Program-made: the position numbers and the translations under genes
Part shown: positions 1-5,673 of the stretch, in pieces
How positions within the stretch are numbered: position 1 is the first letter of the stretch
Layout of the letters: every line of letters begins with the position of its first letter
Assembly (NCBI GenBank): GCA_039920665.1
Contig: JBDSDH010000126.1
Location: forward strand, 1 to 12,481
Direction: 5' to 3'
DNA from: WLMZ01 sp039920665
GTDB taxonomy: Bacteria > Actinomycetota > Acidimicrobiia > Acidimicrobiales > Ilumatobacteraceae
Length of the DNA: 12,481 nucleotides
The notes under the pieces: model-generated
Told to the model about the DNA's origin: nothing
What the model saw: only the letters and a program-made list of their open reading frames with translations
Database searches by the model: none

Positions 1-199
1 CGGCACCCTCTGCGCCGGCTGCTGCTGGGCACTGATGGCAATGCTCTTCGTACTCGGCGTCATGAACCTGTGGTGGGTCGCACTCATCGCCGCAATCGTT
101 TTCGTCGAGAAGGTGCTCCCCTTTCAATCCTTCAGCAGACTGCTCGGCCTCGGCCTCGCAGGGTGGGGAGCGGCGCTCACCGTCGGACTCGGACACTGA
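1..199 (+). CDS. DUF2182-type membrane protein, C-terminal end (partial)
   Basis: The reading frame is open from base 2 to the TGA at 197-199, giving 65 codons of a protein that begins outside the window. The visible part starts with a Gly/Cys-rich stretch (GTLCAGCCWALMAMLF), runs into hydrophobic helices (VLGVMNLWWVALIAAIVFVEK) and ends with a short Gly/Leu-rich hydrophobic segment. The CxxCC-W-A-L-M pattern followed by GVMN-W and a conserved EK is typical of the last two helices of DUF2182 proteins, described as predicted metal-binding integral membrane proteins. Their exact function is not established. The family call is by eye from the C-terminal signature only; the N-terminal half cannot be checked here. 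Confidence 0.75.
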   Translation, partial: GTLCAGCCWALMAMLFVLGVMNLWWVALIAAIVFVEKVLPFQSFSRLLGLGLAGWGAALTVGLGH

Positions 200-504
200 C
201 CGTCCGAGACGACTTCCCGCCGGCGCGCCGTCGCGTCCAGACGCGCCGTCCACTCGAGAGAAGCACACCAAACAGCTTCACCGCAGCTGTTCTAGGCCTC
301 GACTCATCGCTCCGAGCACAAACCCTTGCATCGTCAGGTGACCGCCCCTCGGCCGAGTTCGACGAGCAGCCTGTGCCGCTGTTTGCGCATCATTGGTCGC
401 TGTCGAGACGAACCGTGTGTGTACCGTTTTGGGTGACCCCCTATCGTGAGGACGGGGAAACCCTGACGACGACGACGTCGCCTCTCGCGTTTGGAAGGCA
501 AGTT
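200..504. other. Intergenic region with one weak hairpin
   Basis: There are 305 bases between the DUF2182 stop and the hydrolase start. A 7-bp inverted repeat (AACAGCT at 271-277, AGCTGTT at 285-291, loop of 7) follows the first gene by about 70 bases and could be a weak terminator; it has no T-run. I found no convincing -35/-10 pair. The hydrolase frame stays open across this stretch, but its Arg-rich, low-quality translation and the strong ribosome binding site at 493-498 argue that it is not coding. Confidence 0.4.
493..498 (+). promoter_or_regulatory. Ribosome binding site fixing a GTG start
   Basis: GGAAGG lies 6 bases upstream of the GTG at 505. It picks this GTG over the far-upstream ATG at 70 that opens the same frame, and the signal peptide that follows supports the choice. 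Confidence 0.75.
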
Positions 505-1545
505 GTGCGGATCTCGGAGCAACCACCGTCTGCGAGAAGACCCGACGCGAGCCGTCACGATCCCAGCAGGGGTCTGCTGGCTCGCCTGCTTGCCGTTCTC
601 GTCGGTGTCTCGTCAGTACTCGGTTCGTGTTCGAGTGGATCGGCGTCGGGGCAGGCCAATGAGGAGGGCGTGCCAGCAGTTCTCAGCATCGATGAAGCAT
701 CCGTTCACGGCAACGGCGGCGTCGTCCTGCACATCAAAGTTGTTGGACCGGACTCCGCTGCTGACACGCTGATCACCATCCATGGCGGACCGGGTCTCAG
801 CCTGGAATCAATGGACGGCTACAACGCGTTGGCGGGACCGAATTCACGCGTCGTCAGCTACGACCAGCGCGGAGCCGGGCATTCTGGCATCCCCGATGAC
901 CACGACTACGACCTCGCTGCACAGGTTGCCGACCTCGAAGCGATCCGCATCACCCTCGGTGTCGAGACCGTGCAACTCCTCGGCCAATCATGGGGCGGCG
1001 CCATCGCAGCTGCCTACGCAGCAACCCATCCCAACCGTGTGAGCGCACTCGTACTCGTGGGTGCCGTACCGTTGGACCGGGCGGAGTACCTCGCAGGACA
1101 ACGCCGATTCCGGGCACGAGTCGGCGAGCTACAACGACTCGGCGTGATCGACGACGTCATCCCCTCCATCAATGACGGTTCGTGCACAGCCGCCTTCTCC
1201 GCCGTGCTGCCGGCGTATCTTGCCGAGCCCACCTCGGACATTTCGGTGGATGTCGCCTCCTGCACCGCAGAAACCGCGCGTGCCACCTACGAATCGTTCC
1301 TCGCCGATGAAACCGTTCCGGAGTATGCGGACAAGCTTGCGTCGTTCGACTCACCGACTTTGTTGGTCGCAGGAGACCACGACGTGTTCGGACCCGAATG
1401 GCTGGAGCGACACCGCGAGATCCTCGCCCTCGCACCCACCGAGACCGTGCTCATCCGCGACGCTGGACACCTCGTCATCGCCGAGCAACCGGTCGCCACC
1501 CTGGCCGCCATCTCCTCATTCCTCAACCAGCATCCGGGGTCATAA
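505..1545 (+). CDS. Exported alpha/beta-hydrolase lipoprotein (proline iminopeptidase-like)
   Basis: 346 residues from the GTG at 505. The N-terminus is Arg-rich, followed by a hydrophobic segment (about residues 24-41) and a lipobox ending in Cys42 (VLGSC), so the mature protein is probably lipid-anchored on the outer face of the membrane. The hydrolase core follows: oxyanion motif HGGPG at 93-97, SYDQRGAGHS at 118-127, nucleophile elbow GQSWGG with Ser162, acid Asp293 in GDHD, and His322 in DAGH. HGGPG together with DQRGxGxS is the signature of the peptidase S33/proline iminopeptidase branch, which removes N-terminal residues from peptides, though related esterases share it. All triad residues are present, so the enzyme should be active. 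The substrate is unknown. Being lipid-anchored is unusual, as many S33 relatives are cytosolic. Confidence 0.9.
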   Translation: MRISEQPPSARRPDASRHDPSRGLLARLLAVLVGVSSVLGSCSSGSASGQANEEGVPAVLSIDEASVHGNGGVVLHIKVVGPDSAADTLITIHGGPGLSLESMDGYNALAGPNSRVVSYDQRGAGHSGIPDDHDYDLAAQVADLEAIRITLGVETVQLLGQSWGGAIAAAYAATHPNRVSALVLVGAVPLDRAEYLAGQRRFRARVGELQRLGVIDDVIPSINDGSCTAAFSAVLPAYLAEPTSDISVDVASCTAETARATYESFLADETVPEYADKLASFDSPTLLVAGDHDVFGPEWLERHREILALAPTETVLIRDAGHLVIAEQPVATLAAISSFLNQHPGS

Positions 1546-1694
1546 TGGCCTTCGACGCAGTGATCCGCTGGACGCCGACACCGGTTCGAGAACCCGACGC
1601 CGTGAAGGTCATTCACGACGTTGACGACGACCCCGCCCGGATCGTCAATGGGTTCGCTCAATGGGTTCGCTCAGCGCGTTGTGGGCAGCCGTAG
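1545..1694 (+). CDS. Possible small translationally coupled ORF (49 aa)
   Basis: An ATG at 1545 overlaps the hydrolase stop by one base (TAATG), and GGGG lies about 6 bases upstream, so re-initiation by the same ribosomes is possible. The product (MAFDAVIRWTPTPVREPDAV...) is soluble, mildly acidic in the middle and matches nothing I recognise. A 13-bp tandem duplication (1645-1657 and 1658-1670) lies inside its 3' end. It could be the decayed start of a longer gene or chance. Confidence 0.3.
   Translation: MAFDAVIRWTPTPVREPDAVKVIHDVDDDPARIVNGFAQWVRSARCGQP
1645..1670. repeat. 13-bp perfect tandem duplication
   Basis: TCAATGGGTTCGC occurs twice in a row and is followed by another TCA. Thirteen bases is not a multiple of three, so one event here would have shifted any frame across it. 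It may mark decay of a gene that once continued past 1694. Confidence 0.85.
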
Positions 1695-1910
1695 TCAGCC
1701 ACATGCCGGTTGCGGGCGACGCTGGTGGAATTCGATGTTTGTCTCACTTCGACCGCTGATCTGCCGATGAAGAGCCGTGGTGGAGTTGTGTCTCGTTGCT
1801 CATCGCGCTGACGTCGATCAGGATGGTGTCGCCATTTCTGTGTCGGCGGTCATCCGTTACCCGTGTCGCTGGGTCTGGCGGCTTCCGTCGAGAACTGGTC
1901 GGGTTTGCTG
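1695..1910. other. Leader region before the ECF sigma gene
   Basis: About 216 bases without a recognised gene. The sigma frame is open from a GTG at 1863, but homology to sigma factors only begins after the ATG at 1911. A GGAAT at about 1728-1732 resembles part of an ECF-type -35 element; no clear -10 partner stands out, so I do not call a promoter. Confidence 0.35.
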
Positions 1911-2465
1911 ATGGTTGAACGTTCCTTCGATCAGATCTTGGAGAAAGCGAAGGCCGGCGACGGTCGGGCGTTCGAGGAGCTGTACGAGTCCATGCATCGT
2001 CGCGTCTATGCGTTCGCCGCAGCTCGGGGTGCGGCCGACCCGGAAGCCTTGATGAACGACGCCTTCTTGAAGGTGTTCACCAACATCGCCGTGTTCGTCG
2101 GTAACGAAGCCCAATTCGGTGGCTGGGTGTTCAAGATCGCCCGCAACCAGATAATCGACGAGTTCCGCCGCCAAGAACGTCGCGTCGATGAATCAGACCT
2201 CGACGAAGCCAACGAGGCGTCGGCGGCCACCGGCAACGTCGAATCCGAGGCCTTCGCCCGCATGGGTGACGAATGGGTCGCCGCCCAACTGGAGGTGCTG
2301 ACCGCAGAACAACGCGACGTCGTGGTGTTGCGGGTGGTCTCAAATCTGACGATCGAAGAGATCGCCGACGTGATGGGCAAGCGGATCGGAGCGATCAAAG
2401 CCTTGCAACGTCGCGCCTTTCGCACCCTCGCCCGACATCTCGACCGTCAGGCCGTACCCCAATGA
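1911..2465 (+). CDS. ECF-family RNA polymerase sigma factor
   Basis: 184 residues from the ATG at 1911, the usual size for an ECF sigma factor. A GTG at 1863 would add 16 residues without sigma character. Region 2 spans about residues 6-90: FEELYESMHRRVYAFA, then DAFLKVF and GGWVFKIARNQIIDEFRR, the core-binding and -10-reading helices. An acidic linker (about 92-115) leads to region 4 at about 126-177, with LTAEQRDVVVLRVVSNLTIEEIA as the first half of the helix-turn-helix and a recognition helix around IGAIKALQRRAFRTL. It should direct RNA polymerase to a small set of promoters. The stop overlaps the next start by four bases (ATGA), so it is co-translated with the membrane protein that probably holds it inactive. 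Confidence 0.93.
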   Translation: MVERSFDQILEKAKAGDGRAFEELYESMHRRVYAFAAARGAADPEALMNDAFLKVFTNIAVFVGNEAQFGGWVFKIARNQIIDEFRRQERRVDESDLDEANEASAATGNVESEAFARMGDEWVAAQLEVLTAEQRDVVVLRVVSNLTIEEIADVMGKRIGAIKALQRRAFRTLARHLDRQAVPQ

Positions 2466-3550
2466 GCGATTTCGACGTTCTTGACGATGACATGATGAAC
2501 CGAGCCCTCACCGACGCCGACATCGAGGCTCTGATCGTCGGGGCACCCGATACCGGTGCCCCGACCCTGCTCGCCGATCTGGTCGTGTCGCTACGTCAAC
2601 GGGCAGCCGCTACTCCAAGCATTCCCCTGTCCGGAGCTTTGCTCGAATTCATCCCCGGAAGCGTGCCTGCGCTGACGCCGGCCGCAGCAAGCGATCCACA
2701 TCGTGGACCTGCTGTCACGCCGCGACGCCGGACGTCACTGCTGGCCAGAGCGAGCGCGCTACTCGGGCTCGTGCCCGTCTCTGTCCTGATCGGCGCGACA
2801 GCGGCGACAGCTGCGGTCGGCGGCGCACAACTGCTGGGGTGGGTCGATGTCCCATTCCTACCCGGTCGAGGCCATCACGTGGAAACGCCGGCACCAACGC
2901 ATCCGGAACCGGTCACAGCTGTTCAGCCGGTCACCGCAGAGCCCGCGACATCCCCGGCGTCGAGCACAGCCGAAACGATCAACCACAACACTCCGGCACC
3001 CACGGTGCCGGAACCGCCGACCACCCAGCGACCAGGACCAGGACCAGGACCAGGACCCGGACCAGCGCTACCGGTGCTTCCTGAGCCATCGGACCCGAAC
3101 GCCACCACGGTCGGCTGCGTCGGGCCCGTCCTCACACAACCCGACGGCCATCCAGCCAGCCCGGTTGCGCCGCAAAGCGGTCTGCCGGCCATTGCGTGCG
3201 AACCCGGAATACCGACCGCGACGACACCCGGAACTCGACCCGCCGAGCCAGGCGCCCCGCCGAACAGTTCCCAACCGCTCACCTCAGCAACACCGGCCGC
3301 ACCGGCCATACCGGCCGCGCTCGCCCCGGCCACACCGCTCACCTCAGCCACACCGGCCACACCGGCCACACCGGCCGCCGACAGTCAGCCAGGTCAGCCG
3401 GCGATCGCACAAAATCCGGAAGTCATCCCCCCGAACGCAGCTCCGCCCACCACGGTCAATCAGCCAGCACGTCCGACGGCATCTTCCCAAGAGGCCCCGC
3501 CGAGCACGTCGGCAACAAATCTCGGTGCAGGCCGTACCCCTGGGCCGTGA
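2462..3550 (+). CDS. Probable membrane anti-sigma factor with Pro/Thr/Ala-rich outer tail
   Basis: 362 residues, starting at an ATG inside the sigma stop (ATGA). The first ~90 residues are a cytosolic acidic region (TDADIEALIVGAPDTGAPTLLADLVVSLRQ) that resembles the short N-termini of actinobacterial anti-sigma factors, but it lacks the HxxxCxxC zinc motif. Arg88-90 precede one membrane helix at about 99-120. Everything after that is outside and of low complexity: Thr/Pro/Glu-rich, then GP x5 at 192-201, two isolated Cys, then SATPA and PATPATPA repeats up to the end. Such tails commonly span or bind cell wall. Coupling to the sigma gene, one helix and the cytosolic helix-rich start support an anti-sigma role, but sequence homology was judged by eye only. 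The tail is much longer than usual for the class. Confidence 0.7.
   Translation: MSDFDVLDDDMMNRALTDADIEALIVGAPDTGAPTLLADLVVSLRQRAAATPSIPLSGALLEFIPGSVPALTPAAASDPHRGPAVTPRRRTSLLARASALLGLVPVSVLIGATAATAAVGGAQLLGWVDVPFLPGRGHHVETPAPTHPEPVTAVQPVTAEPATSPASSTAETINHNTPAPTVPEPPTTQRPGPGPGPGPGPALPVLPEPSDPNATTVGCVGPVLTQPDGHPASPVAPQSGLPAIACEPGIPTATTPGTRPAEPGAPPNSSQPLTSATPAAPAIPAALAPATPLTSATPATPATPAADSQPGQPAIAQNPEVIPPNAAPPTTVNQPARPTASSQEAPPSTSATNLGAGRTPGP
3032..3061 (+). repeat. 6-bp tandem repeat coding Gly-Pro
   Basis: Four copies of CCAGGA followed by one CCCGGA encode alternating Gly-Pro in the outer tail of the membrane protein. Copy-number slippage here would keep the frame and change only tail length. 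Confidence 0.9.
3274..3360 (+). repeat. 27-bp direct repeat, 60 bp apart, with ACCGGCCAC runs between
   Basis: Bases 3274-3300 recur at 3334-3360 with two mismatches; both encode PLTSATPA-like peptide. The intervening and following DNA is built from ACCGGCC(A/G)C 9-mers. The period is a multiple of three, so the tail grows in frame by duplication. Confidence 0.85.
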
Positions 3551-3580
3551 TGGCTCGTTCTCACCGTCGAGAGGCTCGTC

Positions 3581-3605
3581 CCTGTCGACGGACAACGCCG
3601 ACAGG
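3581..3605 (+). terminator. Hairpin after the anti-sigma gene
   Basis: CCTGTCG (3581-3587) pairs with CGACAGG (3599-3605); a further CG/CG pair inside, across one mismatch, leaves a short loop. It starts 31 bases after the stop at 3550. There is no T-run, as is common in high-GC actinobacteria, so it may end or only attenuate transcription before the riboswitch-like leader. Confidence 0.5.
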
Positions 3606-3613
3606 CCAACCGA

Positions 3614-3701
3614 TTCTCACCGAAAAGGCGACCTGGCTGACGACCAGAAAGCAAAGCCCGCAGACCCGGCAACGGGCATCCGGGCTACCGAAGCGAGAAC
3701 C
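3614..3701 (+). promoter_or_regulatory. Riboswitch-like leader resembling c-di-GMP-I (GEMM)
   Basis: This structured leader ends about 26 bases before the start codon at 3727. It shows two adjacent hairpins joined by AAA, as in the GEMM class. Hairpin one has GC at 3628-3629 with GC at 3651-3652, a 3x3 internal loop (GAC and AAA), then CTGG (3633-3636) with CCAG (3644-3647). The linker reads GCAAAGCC (3651-3658), identical to the GEMM core. Hairpin two pairs GCCCG (3656-3660) with CGGGC (3681-3685), with an inner CCCG-GCAA-CGGG, and is followed by CTACCGA, close to the GEMM end (TTACCGA). TTCTC (3614-3618) and GAGAA (3695-3699) can close the whole. Against the call: the GNRA cap on hairpin one is missing and the internal-loop halves look swapped relative to consensus. 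It could be a variant or another structured RNA. Confidence 0.4.
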
Positions 3702-3713
3702 CTCAACCCGAAC

Positions 3714-3720
3714 AGGAAGA
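3714..3720 (+). promoter_or_regulatory. Strong ribosome binding site
   Basis: AGGAAGA sits 6 bases before the ATG at 3727 and fixes that start within a frame that is open for more than 500 bases further upstream. Its closeness to the folded leader would let RNA structure control access to it. Confidence 0.8.
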
Positions 3721-3726
3721 AATCCT

Positions 3727-4446
3727 ATGCGCACAAGAATTCTGCCCGCTGCCACTGCGATCCTCGCGACATTCGCACTCGCTTCCGGTCCCGTCTACGC
3801 CGACGACGGAACCGGTGACGTAACCCCCGCCGTCTGCCCGCCCTCGGGCGAGGTCGCCGCTACCGATACAGCCACGCTCGAGGATGCCGCACAAGCGGCA
3901 GCTGAGGCTGCGGAGAATCTCACCGTCGACGACACCTGCCTGGCTGGGGAATCGGAGAAGGCGACAGCGGCGCTGCACGCAGCCGTGGATCGGCTATCAG
4001 CGCACGACGCCGGTGGCAGCGGGGTGGCCGCACAAGTGCTCCAGGCGCTGCTCGACGGGGAATCACCGTCAGCAATCGGTGCCCGGCATGGTGCCGCCAT
4101 GGCCCTGGCTGCGAAGGAGCGCCGCGCTGAGCACGCCACCGCTCAGGACCAACCGGACGCCGCCGAAGCGACCGAGTCCCCGGTGACCCCCGCAGTCCCA
4201 GCGACCCCCGCAGTCCCAGCGACCCCGGCGGTCCGAGCGACTCCGGCAACGCCCGCAGTCCCAGCGACTCCGGCGGTCCGAGCGACTCCGGCAACCCCCG
4301 CAGTCCCAGCGACTCCGGCAACCGCAGCGACCCCAGCGACCCCAGATGCTTCCGCCGACCCTGCGATCCCAGCAAAACCTGCGCAGCCGGCAACGCCGAC
4401 CGCTCCCGAAACACCCGGCCGCCCCGCCCATCCCGGCCGGCCATAA
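3727..4446 (+). CDS. Secreted protein with Ala-Thr-Pro repeat tail, unknown function
   Basis: 239 residues. A classic signal peptide (MRTRILPAATAILATFALA) has a likely cleavage after Ala25 (VYA-DD), so the protein is exported. The mature part is an acidic, Ala-rich, probably helical domain of about 120 residues with two Cys (CPPSG and TCLAG), which may form a disulfide, and a segment QVLQALLDGESPSAIGARHG. The last ~100 residues are low complexity: PATPAV/RATPATPAV units, then PAKPAQPATP and a Pro/Gly/Arg end. No anchor is visible, so it is either released or held in the wall. I do not recognise a family. It follows the sigma/anti-sigma pair, shares the PATPA tail style with the anti-sigma protein, and is preceded by its own structured leader, so it may be a target or partner of that pair. 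Confidence 0.8.
   Translation: MRTRILPAATAILATFALASGPVYADDGTGDVTPAVCPPSGEVAATDTATLEDAAQAAAEAAENLTVDDTCLAGESEKATAALHAAVDRLSAHDAGGSGVAAQVLQALLDGESPSAIGARHGAAMALAAKERRAEHATAQDQPDAAEATESPVTPAVPATPAVPATPAVRATPATPAVPATPAVRATPATPAVPATPATAATPATPDASADPAIPAKPAQPATPTAPETPGRPAHPGRP
4187..4350 (+). repeat. Tandem repeats encoding the PATPAV tail, including a 45-bp unit
   Basis: The segment is built of 18-bp-like GCAGTCCCAGCGACYCC blocks. Within it a 45-bp unit (4227-4271) is followed directly by a second copy (4272-4316) differing at one base; each encodes 15 residues. Near identity at synonymous positions points to a recent duplication. Read length and copy number should vary between strains. Confidence 0.9.
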
Positions 4447-4458
4447 TCTCGGCGCACG

Positions 4459-4496
4459 CTGCCCGGTTGCATCGGTCCGCCGATGCAACCGGGCAG
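4459..4496 (+). terminator. Perfect 17-bp hairpin terminator
   Basis: CTGCCCGGTTGCATCGG (4459-4475) and its exact complement (4480-4496) are separated by the loop TCCG. It starts 12 bases after the stop of the secreted protein gene. There is no T-run, but the stem is very stable and the position is right for a terminator; a protein or processing site is the alternative. Confidence 0.8.
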
Positions 4497-4563
4497 TATC
4501 GCGTCACCAACCCACAGCTCCACGAACTCGACAACGCGAACTCTTCTCAGAAAGACCACCACC

Positions 4564-5058
4564 ATGCACCGATTGGTCACACTCGCCGCCGTGGCAGCCA
4601 TCGCCCTCACAGCCTGCTCCGACTCCGGGACGACCAGCAACCAGACCGCCCCGAACGTGACCATCACACCCTCCAGCACGTCCACCACCACCTCGGCTCC
4701 ACGAACCCCAGAAACCGCAAGCTCCCCAACTGAAGCCGACACTGTCGCAACCACCGCCACGACAGCGCTCTCCGCTCCAGGCATCGTCACGCAAGACGAT
4801 CTCGTCCGATTTGTCGCTGCCACAGAGTCGGTGCTGATGGGAACACCGAACCAAGGAATCGTGTACGACTCCCCCGAGATCTACATCGCCATCGCACAAG
4901 CCGCATGCGCCCGACTCAGCGAAGGCAAAACATTCGATCAAGTGTCCAGCGACCTCCTGACCCAACTGGCGAGCACACATCCAGACGACGACAACCGACT
5001 CGTCGGAGCGATCCTGGGAGCAGCGACACACACCATCTGTCCCGAACACGCAGCCTGA
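4564..5058 (+). CDS. DUF732-like lipoprotein
   Basis: 164 residues. The signal peptide MHRLVTLAAVAAIALTAC ends in a clear lipobox (LTAC, Cys18), so the mature protein should be lipid-anchored outside the membrane. A Thr/Ser/Pro-rich linker (about 19-70) leads to a small helical domain (about 74-162): DDLVRFVAATESVL, YIAIAQAACARLSEGKTFDQV and NRLVGAILGAATHTICPEH. Two Cys (115 and 159) in the patterns A-x-x-x-C-x-x-L-x-x-G and GAA-x-x-x-I-C-P match the layout of DUF732, a small exported domain common in actinobacteria, where the pair likely forms a disulfide. Function is unknown. The ATG at 4564 is preferred over one at 4483, which lies inside the terminator hairpin. The ribosome site (AGAAAG) is weak. 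It lies beyond a terminator, so it probably has its own promoter. Confidence 0.85.
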   Translation: MHRLVTLAAVAAIALTACSDSGTTSNQTAPNVTITPSSTSTTTSAPRTPETASSPTEADTVATTATTALSAPGIVTQDDLVRFVAATESVLMGTPNQGIVYDSPEIYIAIAQAACARLSEGKTFDQVSSDLLTQLASTHPDDDNRLVGAILGAATHTICPEHAA

Positions 5059-5078
5059 CCCCCCTGAACCGCCGGATG

Positions 5079-5099
5079 CCGCACATCGGGGCGATGCGG
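5079..5099. terminator. Hairpin between converging genes
   Basis: CCGC plus ATCG (5079-5082 and 5085-5088, with a 2-base bulge) pair with CGAT plus GCGG (5092-5099) around a GGG loop. It lies 20 bases past the lipoprotein stop and just past the end of the minus-strand relic, where it could serve both directions. Confidence 0.45.
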
Positions 5100-5102
5100 G
5101 GA

Positions 5103-5343
5103 TCAGTGCTGCCAGGAGTTGTTCGGTGGGGGCCTGATCGTGAACTGGCCGGCGGTGACCAGCGCTGCCGTACCAATCGAAGTCGGTGGGGTGAAAGGCG
5201 CAACGATCGCCGCAGGATCCTTGGGTGCTGGAATCGTCGCGGTCGGCGCTGGAGTCGTTGTGGTCTCGATGAACCGGCGTGGTCGTCGGGGTCACCATGG
5301 TCGATGTCGACGCGGTCGTGCCCACCACCCGTCGATCGACCAT
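5103..5343 (-). pseudogene. Frameshifted C-terminal relic of a Thr/Pro-rich exported protein
   Basis: On the minus strand one frame reads VVGTTASTSTMVTPTTTPV and then turns into His/Arg/Asp-rich nonsense. Skipping one base at that point (around 5273) continues the same Thr/Pro style: IETTTPAPTATIPAPK, then DPAAIVAPFTPPTSIGTAAL, VTAGQFTIRPPPNNSWQH and a TGA at 5103-5105. The smooth continuation of low-complexity composition across the shift suggests a real gene broken by a one-base insertion. No start with a ribosome site or signal peptide is left; the 5' part is missing and is replaced by the mcrC fragment. The family is unknown; Thr/Pro linkers of this kind are found in lipoproteins and anti-sigma proteins nearby. 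Confidence 0.4.
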
Positions 5344-5673
5344 GGACGCTCATCGGTTCATTGAGCCGAATGGCCTTGGCGGAGACGAGGCGCCCTACCG
5401 GCAGACCGAGCGACGTGCAGTCGGCCAGCTTCTCGGCCTTGTATTTGGCATCGATGACCGCAAGCGCTGGTTCTCGGCCACGTCGATGGTGGAGTCGTCG
5501 TACCGCACGAGGAGCGGGGTGATCTGGCCGAAGCATCGGGTGACTTGCTCCCGGTAGCGCATCCGGCCTCGCACGACGGCCAGTTCGTCGTCACGCTCGA
5601 CGTAGCCCTGGATGACTCCACGGTCGAGTGCCCGATCAGCCTGACGAGCGAACGCGGCGTCATCGACTGTCAT
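5341..5673 (-). pseudogene. mcrC: mcrC-like fragment with internal deletions and frame change
   Basis: The minus strand from 5673 reads FARQADRALDRGVIQGYV, ERDDELAVVRGRMRYREQ and PLLVRYDDSTIDVAENQRL, matching the middle of McrC, the nuclease-bearing partner of the McrB GTPase in modified-DNA restriction. The frame then ends at 5395. In another frame, starting at the very same bases, it reads REPALAVIDAKYKAEK and LADCTSLGLPVGRLVSAK, which match the McrC catalytic region (DAKYK belongs to the PD-(D/E)xK nuclease core) and following helix. Intact McrC has a long stretch between these parts and about 100 residues before the first, both missing here. A second small gap follows AEK. So this is a relic, not a working nuclease; no mcrB is nearby. 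Its first ATG overlaps the stop of the upstream membrane protein gene (TGATG), probably by chance. Confidence 0.75.

Noticed and set aside
70..504. Upstream open extension of the hydrolase frame beginning at an ATG at 70
   Set aside because: It overlaps the DUF2182 gene, is Arg/Thr-rich without domain character, and the GGAAGG-GTG at 493-507 followed by a lipoprotein signal gives a far better start.
3274..3375. Short repeats that could suggest a CRISPR array
   Set aside because: Units are 9, 27 or 60 bases, all multiples of three, lie in a coding frame and have no unique spacers.
2847..3818. Plus-strand frames reading HTGHTG, QDQDQD and Arg/Pro-rich repeats
   Set aside because: These are other frames of the 9-bp and 6-bp repeats in the anti-sigma tail, which has a proper start and sigma coupling.
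3519..4470. AATCTCGG(T/C)GCA occurring both at the end of the anti-sigma gene and just after the secreted protein stop, hinting that the latter once read on into a shared C-terminus
   Set aside because: The match is only about 12 bases, and the 17-bp hairpin follows at once after the second copy; chance is as likely as a shared origin.
4143..4823. Minus-strand frame rich in Ala-Gly-Val repeats (AGVAGT), resembling a PE-PGRS- or elastin-like protein
   Set aside because: It is the antisense of the PATPAV repeat tail; it spans the terminator and the start of the lipoprotein gene and has no signal or ribosome site.
5119..5364. Plus-strand 81-codon frame with a hydrophobic Gly/Val/Ala stretch ending in Arg/His-rich residues
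   Set aside because: The hydrophobic run is the reverse complement of a Thr/Pro/Ala-rich coding relic, has no ribosome site, and its tail is typical shadow composition. A small membrane protein cannot be fully excluded.
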